A stretch of 64,000 nt of DNA from Annulohypoxylon bovei var. microspora. Its lineage: Eukaryota; Ascomycota; Sordariomycetes; Xylariales; Hypoxylaceae. The stretch is taken from contig MU405258.1 in assembly GCA_022836615.1 (NCBI GenBank), positions 186,001-250,000 of the forward strand, read 5' to 3'. Shown piece after piece: positions 47,529 through 57,297 of this stretch (its first letter is position 1; each line of letters begins with the position of its first letter). The notes under the pieces are model-generated. The model worked only from the letters and a program-made list of their open reading frames with translations. It was not told the origin of the DNA and ran no database searches. Made by a program: the position numbers and the translations under genes.

Positions 47529-48035
47529 TCATAAATTGACGACCGGTTTCGTTGGCTTCCTCTCTACCGGCGCGGACCGGCGCATATCTTGTGGCATAAT
47601 GATTTCGGGAAAATTGCGTAATGCCTCGTGGATTTCTTCGTAACATGCCATCGCCCAAGGCATTTTATGGTTCCATTTCATGATGATTCTATTACATGCG
47701 GCAACCGTCTCTTGGGCTTTCTCTATGAATTCAAGTGCTTTAATATATTCACTCGCAACCGTCTGTTGGTCGTCTAGGCCCTCAACTCTAGAAATATTCC
47801 TCGATCGCTCCCGTGTTGCCTCCAGAGCGAGTGGAAGAATCGACTCGACTTGCCATCTCCGAAGTTTATTCTCAGGAAGAAGACGTCGTAAGTCAATTGT
47901 TATTGCGTCGATACTATAAGTAATTAAGGCCAGTTCGTGTAGTATTGTTCTACCAAATTCAGCGAGTCGATGAGCATCCATATCTTCAGAGTCATATGCC
48001 AGTTTATGTCTTCCGACTGAATCAATACCCAACAT
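47529..48035 (-). CDS. Small hypothetical protein
   Basis: An intact 168-codon frame starting MLGIDSVGRHKLAYDSEDMD. It reads as an all-helical protein (for example HRLAEFGRTILHELALITYS and ASEYIKALEFIEKAQETVAACNRII) with a short basic C terminus. No domain, signal or membrane segment is recognised. An overlapping frame upstream (48121 down, MEARKQKVSIKP...) could be the true 5' exon if an intron joins them, but I cannot define the splice. It lies at the edge of the gene-poor zone. Function unknown. Confidence 0.45.
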   Translation of the reverse strand: MLGIDSVGRHKLAYDSEDMDAHRLAEFGRTILHELALITYSIDAITIDLRRLLPENKLRRWQVESILPLALEATRERSRNISRVEGLDDQQTVASEYIKALEFIEKAQETVAACNRIIMKWNHKMPWAMACYEEIHEALRNFPEIIMPQDMRRSAPVERKPTKPVVNL

Positions 48036-49322
48036 GGGCCTTTTAAGCCCTGTACTTCGTTTCCTTTTGTTTCATCATTGGTCATCGGCTTTATTGATAC
48101 TTTTTGTTTTCGGGCTTCCATAACCTTTGACCTCGCCCTCCTTTATCTTAAGTTAATATTGGTCTTGTAACCCACACGATGCGAGCTCTCAAATTTGTCC
48201 TCCTTTGTTACATTGGCAACTCTTTTCTCACTTGCATATTGAGCACGTTGCTATTATTGGCACATTAGCCCTCATGTTGCGATAGTAATTCCGATTCCCT
48301 CATTCTTCAGGTCTAACTCGGGTTCCAAGCTGCTGTAATTACTAGTAAATGCGCTAGTCATCATGCAAAGTAAAAATAGTACCAATTAAGCACGTACCTA
48401 GGTAGAAATCCCCCTGTATTTTATTACTTATATTCTAGTGCATCTACGTTAATATTTGCACATTATTTATGTAATGGATTGCCTCATTTCAAAACCTGTG
48501 CCTTTCCCCCGTTTCGGGTTATGTACAATCATTGGTCGCGAACTTCTGCGCCTCTCTTCGGCAAAAGGATCCGCCCTATAGACAGGAATGGGATTCGCTA
48601 ACTAATAGTTAGAGAGTGATGAAGCGAGCCCCTGCAGATTTTAGAATAGGTTACCTTAAACCTTGCATTCTAGGTAACCAAATAAATGTTCAGCCTGCAA
48701 TTGATTGTGTTTATTTCAAAATCAAGAGCCTTCCAACCATGAGACCCACTGCCGCTAGCAGTGTCAGGTAACACAAGTCATCAATTGAGTACCTAGTTAG
48801 GTAGGTAGGTAGTCTTAGATGCATGATGATTGACGAATACTATCGCATAATCCTAATTTAATCTATTTAACTAGAATAACTATGGATTTTAATAGGTACC
48901 TACTTATTTCCAATTGACATCTTAACTAGTCAGGCAGTCGTCTCTTTCTACAACTACGCCACAGTAAAGGGCAAGCCAAGAGACCAAATTATCAACCCAT
49001 TACCTACTTAATATATTTCTCTAACCTTCAACAATCCTCACATCCTTTTTAATAGAATGAGATATTCATGATTGGGGTAAATAAACTTGGAAATCTCACA
49101 CGAGCTTAAGGGGGCCTCTAGCGCTTACGGAATTCTATTCTTGCTAATCAGCTCGACCGATGTATCGGTAGTGGATCCAGATGCCGTCGTCCTGGGGCAG
49201 TGATCTTGTCGTGTAACTACCTGGGTATACTGTAAAGTATCGTGAACTAAGAGATGCTCAATTAGGGTTGAACTCGCGATAATAACTACAATCCTCAGGA
49301 GGCAAGAAACAGCTCGTTCTGA
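48036..49322. other. Gene-poor AT-rich stretch
   Basis: About 1.3 kb with no credible frame. It contains TAGG-type repeats near 48790-48812. It leads into the promoter of the small secreted protein gene. Confidence 0.5.
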
Positions 49323-49323
49323 A

Positions 49324-49425
49324 TATAAATACCGCCGTCTCCCTCAAAGCTAAATAATAATTACTATCTGCTCAACAAACAACTTCAATCTCTTCAACCT
49401 CTTCAATCTCTTCAATCAACCCACT
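49324..49425 (+). promoter_or_regulatory. TATA box and CT-repeat leader
   Basis: TATAAAT at 49324-49330 is followed 55-95 bp later by a repeated CTCTTCAAY pyrimidine tract (about 49381-49420) shortly before the start codon at 49491. TATA plus a CT-rich leader is typical of strongly expressed filamentous-fungal genes. Confidence 0.5.
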
Positions 49426-49490
49426 CAAATTTACTATTCTTAAACTCATTAAAGTTTTTCAACTTTCAAATTTCAAACAAGACATTCAAA

Positions 49491-49901
49491 ATGGTCCAAT
49501 TCGCCACCGTCGCTATTGCTTTCACCGCCGTCCTCTCTGGCTTCGTATCTGCTAAGAGCTGCCACAGCGGCGGCGTTTACTGTGGATATTCTCTTATTAA
49601 AAGGGGTAAGCTTTAATAACCCTTAACCATAATTAAGAGAACTACGAAGCTTGAAGCCTCAGATGCCTTGCATATCTCGCTTAGCATTTGAGAACATTAT
49701 ACTGACTTTTTCGGTTTTAATCATATAGGAGACTACCGCGACGACATCGTTACCCAGCTGAATGGTGTGCACCAGTCCACTGACAACACCCACATTCAGC
49801 AGTCCCTATTCGGCTGCGGCAACCACGGCACCATTAGTTTTAAGCAATACTGCAAGAATGGATGCATCGGTGGTGACAAGAAGGATGACTACTGCACTTA
49901 G
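49491..49901 (+). CDS. Small secreted cysteine-rich protein
   Basis: Two exons (49491-49605 and 49729-49901) give 95 aa. Residues 1-21 (MVQFATVAIAFTAVLSGFVSA) form a clear signal peptide. The mature part has six cysteines in SCHSGGVYC, FGCGNHG, QYCKNGC and DYC, with spacing that suggests three disulfides. A dibasic LIKR-G sequence straddles the splice and could be a Kex2 site, but cutting there would separate the first two cysteines. The protein is small, cysteine-rich and ends in DDYCT. It could be an effector-like or antimicrobial-type protein, and I do not recognise a named family. It stands alone in a gene-poor AT-rich zone, a common setting for effector genes. The role is inference. Confidence 0.85.
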
Positions 49902-52356
49902 ATGCCTGACTGCTGAATCCCTTCGATCATCGGGGTTCAAATGTAGTCAGAAGCTAACTAGACCCTTTCATTCGACGCATATTTCCTCGACTACGGATCA
50001 TATAGACAATGGGATTTTAGCTGTGTAGCAATGTGTACTATATATGGTTGGGGTAACGGGCGGACGTTTCGTTGCGTGGGCAAAATATTCTATTCTTGTA
50101 TCTCTCATTAGAAATCACATTCGTTTCAGTTTTATAACATAAAAATTTCATGTCTTTGAGCATCTGGTCAGTTGATATTTTTTAACTCACAAGAGATCAT
50201 TGTGAATGATGTTTCATTACCCTTATACGGAAACAACATAGGTATGGAATGGAATGAAAGTTACCTAGGTACCTAAGTTATCAACAACTTGGACTAAAAG
50301 GTAGAATGTAATTGTAAGATATCATTAGCTATGGCAAGATCACCTAGTTAAATTAAGTACATAATTTACGCGAAGACATTTATTTGGTTGCATTATATAC
50401 CTATGTAGACGTTCTATAGAGACGCATGTGAGCTGAAAATAGGGGGGAAGGATGCAGGTGTCAAGAAATAATAGCGGGGATCACCTGAGAGCCGCTCTCC
50501 AGCTGTTTACATACAAGGTAAAGGGAGGCTCCCCCTTTATTCTCCGAGAAGGATTAAGCATCCACACAGTCATATACCCACTAGCAACCTTCCTACTCGC
50601 GAGCCTCTTACTCCCTAGGTAGCTTCCACTCGACACTTATAAACCCAAGGACTCCTACTCTTTGACAGCAGGTACCTGTCAGGGCCTAGCGTGCGGAGCT
50701 GCTTAGCAGCGCCCCACCGGCGAGCTACCAGCTGTATATATAAAGGGGCTAAAGGCCCCAGGAGTTTAGAAAAGGATTAGGCGTTAATAATCTCACATAT
50801 CTACCTACTAGCGAGCCTCTGGCGAGCCTCTTGCACTCCAGCCTCTCACTCTGTGACACAGCCATAAACTACGGGCCTGCCCCTGACAGTACCTAAGCTT
50901 AAAAAGACTTTGCTGTTTAAAGTTGCAACCACAGTCATTATGAAATACCTAAGCTTTACTCTCAAAGCTAACCCATGAATGGGTATCTCCTGATTGACAA
51001 TAGTATAATTTTCGACCTCTCGCTTTTTCTACGCTTTACCCCAGAAGGTAAAACGAGATTTCCGTTGGATTATCTCAGTGGGATAAGAACAAGCCAATGG
51101 ACTAACGACGCCCATATATGTAGACTTTGACCATCTACGGTGTTCTTTCAAGACCATTATATACCAAGAGTATACCTTTTCGATGTTCTCGTCAAGTCAA
51201 CAAAAATGACAGCCATGATAGACGTGGGGCTGCACCTATATTAAGGTTAGTCACTTATTCTTATGTAACATCTCTTCTTCGGCGCTATACAATACGCCTC
51301 AATGATTTCGAATAAAACCCCATTTCAGTCGTCGTAGTAGACAACGAGGGGGCTAAGCAAGCTACTTTCTAATGGCAGCGACAGAACGCAATTTCGCCGC
51401 AGTTTAGTAGCCCAGGAAGAATAGCAAGAGCCCCTAAGAGTGTGTGCCCTTCAGAGGCTTAGGGTACTCTCTATGCCATGTGCATGGCTGAGGAAAAGGG
51501 ACATGGAAGTATGGGGTTATGTGGGGGAATTGTTCTTGTCTGGTCATGTAAGATGGTCAAACCGGGCGGTAAATTGAGACCTTGTTACACTGCGAGAAGC
51601 TTGTCTTAGTGGCTGGGTGCCCTGGGCTACAGCGGTTAACCTCTAAAATTTAGCGATGGGTTACCAATTGATTGCTGATCTAGTTACCTCAGAACGACGA
51701 AGGAAGAACTTGAAGACATCCATCCTAACCTCGGTGAAGAGCACAGCTGGGATGAAGACCAGCTCTCTAAGCACGAGAAGTCGCGCATGTCCGAACCAAG
51801 CCTACTGGAGGCAATCCGCATTCTGGGAGACGCAAAAGGAGGAATAAGCACAATGCCTAGGTACTTATAGGTACGCACTGGGCAAAGGTCGCAAAAGAGA
51901 TGCGAACCTTTTGGCCTTAACATTCGTACAGTCACCTGAACGTTATTAAGGTCGCACTTTCATATTCAATCAGTAGTGATATTTTAAGATAATTACCTAA
52001 ATAATTAACTTAGTAGGTATTGATGTAAGTTACTGATGATTAGGTACACAATTAACGATCGTAGCCCCTGACACTGCTGGACTTACATAATGTTTTTCCA
52101 ACATGCTGTATTACGTAAACCATACCGGGCTACAGGTACCTAGGTACCCACTAGACCTAGATTTGGTTACAATTAACATTCGTCCAACCAGACCCAAAAG
52201 TTTCCGCCAGATTGAGTTCTCTCAAGTTCATGTTATTTTCAATTGATTTCTTTCCCATTCTAGATACATATCAATTCATGCATCTTTTTTCTTCTAACCC
52301 TAGCCACCCTTTGACCTCTCTACCTTACCACCTGTCACAGTAGACGTACCGTCGAT
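49902..52356. other. 2.5-kb gene-poor region with a repeat-like patch
   Basis: No credible gene. The frame at 49762-50028 is a shadow of the secreted-protein exon, and those at 51127 and 51656 have no support. The stretch 50480-50900 looks repeat-derived (see the separate entry). Confidence 0.45.
50480..50895. repeat. Diverged repeat patch with inverted ends
   Basis: Two neighbouring stretches (about 50480-50690 and 50690-50890) share an ordered set of words (AGCTGT..., AAAGGATTA, ACTAGC, GCGAGCCTC) as if an old tandem duplication. In addition, AGGTACCTGTCAGGG at 50670-50684 matches the reverse complement of CCCCTGACAGTACCT near 50880-50893, allowing one gap. It may be a degraded non-autonomous element, but the boundaries are uncertain. 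Confidence 0.4.
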
Positions 52357-53363
52357 ATGGCTGATATCGGCAGCCTCGAGGAAGACATTAAACAATACCA
52401 AGAGCAGGTAAGCTGCCTTCCGTCGGTCGCTATCAATTGTTTTTGCCTATATCTAACTTTCCCAACAGCTCGATGTCGTAAATATCGGTCTAAAAGATGA
52501 TTCCGGTAACGCAGAGCTTCTCGCTCTCAAGTCTGAGTTAGATGATGCGCTTGCGCTATTGAACGAGACCCTTGCTGAGCTAAAGCCGACCAAGGCACCA
52601 CCTTCGCAGCCGAAAACGCCATCACCACCACTAGTCCAGGAGAAATGGTCACGAGAGAATCATCCCGCGTTTAAGAAGGCAGTTCCCGTCGAGGAGAAGG
52701 AAGCCGACACCGGTCCGGTGAATTATAAAGTCAACGATACCATCATGGCGAAATGGGTATCTGGAGATAAGGCATTCTACCCCGCGCGCATCACCTCCAT
52801 CACCGGCTCGTCTACGGACCCTATCTACGTCGTCAAGTTCAAGAGTTATGATACAACTGAACAACTACGCGCCAAGGATGTCCGCCCCGTAGCGCAGAAG
52901 CGAAAAGCCGATGGCACACCCGTTGGCACCGCCAGTCCATTTTCGGCACCGTCCCAACCCGCAGCCCCTTCGACCTCATCCAATCCGGGCGTTATCTCCG
53001 CTGCCGCTAGCATCAACCCCGAATTAGCACAGAAGAACAGGGAGGAGGCATTGAATGATGCCGGCGATGCGAAGCCCAAGGCCAAGAAGCTCAAGGCGAC
53101 CAAGGAGCTAGAGGCTGGCAAGAGCAAATGGCAGGAATTCAACACCAAGTCGAAGTTCGCTAAGGCGCACAAAACTAAGAAGGACAGTATGTTTCGCACG
53201 CCTGAAGGCGTACACGGCAGAGGTCAGTTAGCTAAATACGAGTTGTACATTGAACTATCAGCTAACCTATTTAACAGTTGGATTCACAGGTTCAGGGCAA
53301 GCTATGCGGAAGGATCCCACAAGAAGCCGTCACATCTACCAAGCCAATGATGATTTGGACTAA
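52357..53363 (+). CDS. SPF30/SMNDC1-like Tudor splicing factor
   Basis: Three exons (52357-52407, 52469-53222, 53278-53363) give 296 aa. Joins are IKQYQEQ-LDVVNIG and VHGR-VGFTGSGQ. The N-terminal helix MADIGSLEEDIKQYQEQ is characteristic. A Tudor domain lies around residues 103-160 (YKVNDTIMAKWVSGDKAFYPARI and the VVKFKSYDTTEQLRAKDVRP end) with aromatic residues that would bind dimethyl-arginine. A lysine-rich segment (AKPKAKKLKATKELEAGKSKWQEF) precedes the C-terminal KDSMFRTPEGVHGRVGFTGSGQ, the conserved tail of SMN-related splicing factor 30. It is expected to act in nuclear spliceosome assembly. It converges with IND1. Confidence 0.9.
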
Positions 53364-53844
53364 TTATGGTTGCAGATGGTCACGGTATGGAGGATGCATG
53401 GATTACGTCTTATCATGAGGAGTTGGGGTTGGGACTGGAGGTTTATAGGCTTTGATCCCCTTTTGTCCTTATTTAGGTTCTATGGAATGCTAACGTAGCC
53501 CTCAAACTAGACGCTCTCTTTAGTGCCTCGGTTCTTCTGACCGAGCTCTTGTGCCTCAATACACAAATCTTTAGGACGGAGAGTTTCTTTTGCTACTCTA
53601 GCGACCCCAAGACTATATCGTGGGACTGATTTGCTAAAGTCTCGTTGTGGACAGGGACGGACTAATTCGCTAGCTAACCAATAGCTAGCGCATTGGACAC
53701 GACGAGTGCTAGTCGATACGGTATCGGAGGCTATAGCATGTTGTAGATCGACGCAACATATGAGTCAAGGGCAAGCTGCGTCCAATTAATACCATTGTAG
53801 AGGGACGCAGTATATGACACATACATTGTCTTATTATAAATATT
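53364..53844. other. Convergent intergenic, no gene seen
   Basis: 3' flanks of the SPF30-like and IND1 genes. No gene or RNA is seen. Confidence 0.5.
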
Positions 53845-54922
53845 TTACAATCCCACTTTCAATCCTACTAGCTTCGCGATATCCATAAAGGCCTGTGCTC
53901 TCTGGCTATCAGGCTCAGAAACCACAGTTGGTTTCCCTCGTTGGCCGTCATCTCCAACATTTTGATGTAATGGGATATCACCAAGTAGATCGATCGAATG
54001 TTCCTTGCAGATTTCCTGAACACGTTCATTGGTCCCAAATACTGCTGTATCGTGGTGACAATGTGGGCAATTAAAGAGGGACATATTCTGGACAAGGCCA
54101 AGCAACGGCACATTGACCTTCTTGAACATATTAATTCCCTTCACTGCATCCTTTACCGCTAGAGTATGCGGCGTGGTCACAATAACCGAACCTAAACGCC
54201 GTCTTAATATGTCTCAACTTAAACATATCTACTAGACAGGGGTCTATGCACTTACCATCAAGTACGATTTGTTGCGTGACACTGAGCTGTGTATCACCAG
54301 TGCCGGGTGGCAGATCAAGCACCAGAATGTCTAAACCGCCCCAGTCAACCTCGTGGAGAAGCTGCTGTAGGGCTTTCATGACCATGAGGCCGCGCCACAC
54401 TACGGGGGCGTCCTCGCCGACTAGATACCCCATCGACATGGTCTTGACGCCGTAATTCGACATGGGCAGTAACTGATTATCTGGATTCCCGAGAATTAAC
54501 GTCGTTTCGGATCATCGTAAAATACAGCAACTTCTGAGAACGGAAGTACACACTCGATGATAACCGAGGCTCCCCGCTCAGGTCGAAGAGCGTCGGTATG
54601 GAAGGCCCGAATATATCAGCATCAAGGATCCCGGAACGGTAGCCCATCCGAGCGAAGGCTAGAGATAGATTTGCTGCCACGGTGCTTTTTCCCACGCCGC
54701 CTTTAGCCGACGATACGGCGATCACCTTGGCGACGTCCTTGATATTGCGGCGCTCCGGGAGCCCGCGTTGCATCCGCGGTATTGAGCCTGTCCGGGGCAG
54801 GCCCTGAGACTTAGGGTAAGCGTGGTACTCTTTGATGTGAAGAAGCCGGAGCTTACAAGAGGATTTTCATGGCTGAGGGTCCGGAGGGTTTGGTGGAGAA
54901 GACGGCGCTGAATGGTCGCCAT
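53845..54922 (-). CDS. IND1: Mitochondrial Fe-S P-loop protein IND1/NUBPL
   Basis: Four exons (54922-54857, 54803-54554, 54480-54256, 54191-53845) give 295 aa. Joins are SHENPL-GLPRTG, RLSS-NNQLLPM and VLDG-SVIVTT. The N terminus (MATIQRRLLHQTLRTLSHENP) is basic and amphipathic, a mitochondrial presequence. The deviant Walker A motif KGGVGKST begins at residue 56. DADIFGPSIP, LVLDLPPGTGD and the CxxC cluster ligand NCPHC (Cys222 and Cys225) define the Mrp/NBP35 family. GLPRTGSIPRMQRGLP is typical of IND1/NUBPL, needed to deliver iron-sulfur clusters to respiratory complex I. It shares a 461-bp divergent promoter region with BFR2. Confidence 0.94.
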
Positions 54923-55383
54923 TATAATGCACGGTAGATTTATCTACTCCGTAGCGCTTTAAAAAGTGAATTAGCTATGAGATGGTTCTTCAAGTAAGAA
55001 GCTTATGAGTACTATACTGAGTGATGAGATAAGCCACCAAATTTTATATATTATTCAACAATTATAATAAGTCATCTTGTTGATGGAGATCAAAGTTGTA
55101 ATTTAAAATTGCATGAGTCTTTTCGTATCTTTCAATTGTCATTCATAGCTCCAGTCTCTTGTAATTATGTACATGCTAAGATAGATCTGAGGTTGTGCTG
55201 CAAGTGAGATCTTATTCGGCGTTCGGGGGACCCCTGGACCGATAGATCCACTATTAATCAATACTGCCGGCTTCCACCGCTCATCTTTTTTTATTTTTTT
55301 AAAACTTTCTTCTCTTTAAGCGTGGGGCCAATCCAAATATTTTCGTTTACCAATTAGACAATTCATTGCCAACGAGTCCTATA
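54923..55383. promoter_or_regulatory. Divergent promoter region IND1/BFR2
   Basis: 461 bp between head-to-head housekeeping genes. It includes A/T-rich stretches at 55030-55110 and a T-tract near 55286-55300. No defined operator was recognised. Confidence 0.45.
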
Positions 55384-57297
55384 ATGTCGAAGATAAAAGG
55401 GCGTGCGCGGCAATTTGCCGAACTTGTAGAGCATCCAGTAAAGGGTATAAATTCTCAATTTCAATCCAAACTTTATTATATCGTTTAGTGCTAATTTCTA
55501 CTACTCGAACAACAGACTTCGATCCGGAAGCAGAAGTCCCAGAGGAAGACGACGCCAGCGGTAGCGAAGAAAGCGTAGATGAAAATGCAGGCACAGAACA
55601 CTATGTGTCCGTAGGGTACGATATCTTGCATGAAGAATCGAACGTCTGTTAATGCATACTAAGAAATTTATAGCAAGAGCAAGCTACGTCGCAAGCACCC
55701 AGTATCCCTAGGACCCCAATACAGAGGTGCTCCCGTGAGTCGCGCGGCTCTCGATGACGATGACGAAGACGAAGATGAGGGAAGCGATGACGACGAAGCT
55801 CCATCATATTACGAAGATGCGCTCCAAGACATAGACGGCGATAGTGGATCAGAAGAATTTGATGACCCCGACAAAGCGGATCTCGAAGCTGACCAAGACG
55901 ACGAGGACGTGGAAATTGACAGCGACAATGCCTTCAATGAGAGCGACGAAGAGAAATTCAAGGGTTTCGCCTTCAGGGGAAGCTCGCAGACTATGCCCAA
56001 GAAAGGGAAAAAAGTCACGAGACCTACTGCTGCTGATTACATGGTATCCGATGAGGATAACAGTGGTAATGACGGGGTGGTATTTGACGACGAAGAAGCC
56101 TCCGACGAGGATGAAGACATTTCTGATGGCGAAGGAATTAACGGCTTCATAGACGACGAGGCTGAAGAAGATGAAGATGAAGATGAGGAAAACGACATAG
56201 ACGAAGATATGGACGATACAAGTGATGCGGGAAGCGATGAGGACGAGTTGGATGAAGAAGAGGATGACCCAAGGGAGGTCCCAGCAGTTAACGGCGCGAA
56301 CCGTACAACAATACAAGAGATGATGAATGCCGGTCAGCGCACCGTAGCCGGCACTCTATCAATCGCCGCGCAAAAGGATGTCGCCAAGGGGAAAGCTGTT
56401 CAGCAACAACGAAAAGCTTTTGACGCGCTTCTCAACATTCGCATCCGATTACAGAAATCCCTGGTCGCAGTAAACTCATTCAACTCCCTTGAGGACCTGG
56501 AAGATCAATCACAACCTTACGAAGCAGCTGAAGCGGCTGCGCTGAAGTTATGGAATGCAATTGATGGTTTTCGCACGAGTGTTCAATCTAGTTCGTCCGG
56601 AAAGACAGGGCAGAAACGGAAACGAGCTGCCGATACAGATACATCAAGTCGAGACATATGGGAAAATATGGAGACTATTGAGCAAAGAGCAATTGTTCGC
56701 CGCAGAGCCGTTGTGGAGAAATGGTCGAACAGCGCGCGAAACATAAGGATGGTGGATAGATCAGCCCGCAAGTTTACCAATACGGTCGAGAAACCTCTGA
56801 CTACAAGGCTAGATGAAGAGCTTGGCGCGCCGGAGCGACTCATCAAGCGGACACGGACACCGCGCTCATGCGCGCCGGTTCAAGTTGCGCGGAAGATAAA
56901 CGAAGACCCAGATATCTACGACGATGCCGATTTCTACCAATTATTACTCAAGGAGCTCGTCGATCAGCGAACAGGAGATACGTCGGGTGCCCCAGGCGGT
57001 CCCACGGCGACGATCCGGTTCGCAGCTGTTAAGGAGGCGAAAGCAAAGCGACATGTAGATACCAAGGCTAGCAAAGGCCGAAAGATGCGCTTTAACGTCC
57101 ACGATAAACTACAGAATTTCATGGCGCCAGAGGATCGCCGAAACTGGGAGCAGAGCGCTATCGACCGATTCTTCGGAACTCTATTCGGTCAGAAAATGGT
57201 ACTAAACGAGGACGAAGACGAGAACAAGGAGGCTTCCGATGAAGAAATGGGTGGCGCGTCGATTGTAAATGAAGGCATTCGACTATTTAGAGACTAA
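55384..57297 (+). CDS. BFR2: BFR2/AATF-like ribosome biogenesis protein
   Basis: Three exons (55384-55444, 55516-55615, 55674-57297) give 594 aa. Joins are EHPVK-DFDPEAE and YVSVG-KSKLRRKHP. The stretch KSKLRRKHPVSLGPQYRG is the family's conserved N-terminal signature. A long Asp/Glu/Ser-rich acidic region follows, then the AATF helical domain (about residues 260-420) and the C-terminal TRAUB domain (DIYDDADFYQLLLKELVDQR, SKGRKMRFNVHDKLQNFMAP, then DRFFGTLFGQK). BFR2/AATF acts in the nucleolar small-subunit processome. The acidic tract encodes long imperfect GAx repeats. Together with BUD22 this is the second SSU-biogenesis gene in the window. Confidence 0.94.

Noticed and set aside
49762..50028. 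88-codon plus-strand frame
   Set aside because: Out-of-frame reading of the small secreted protein's second exon and its 3' flank.
50671..50894. hAT-type transposon call for the CAGGG-ended inverted repeat
   Set aside because: No 8-bp target duplication. The flanks continue the inverted repeat, so only an unclassified repeat is reported.
55849..56316. Hydrophobic minus-strand frame of 155 codons
   Set aside because: Antisense of the acidic tract of BFR2. The apparent membrane segments are an artefact of GAx repeats.
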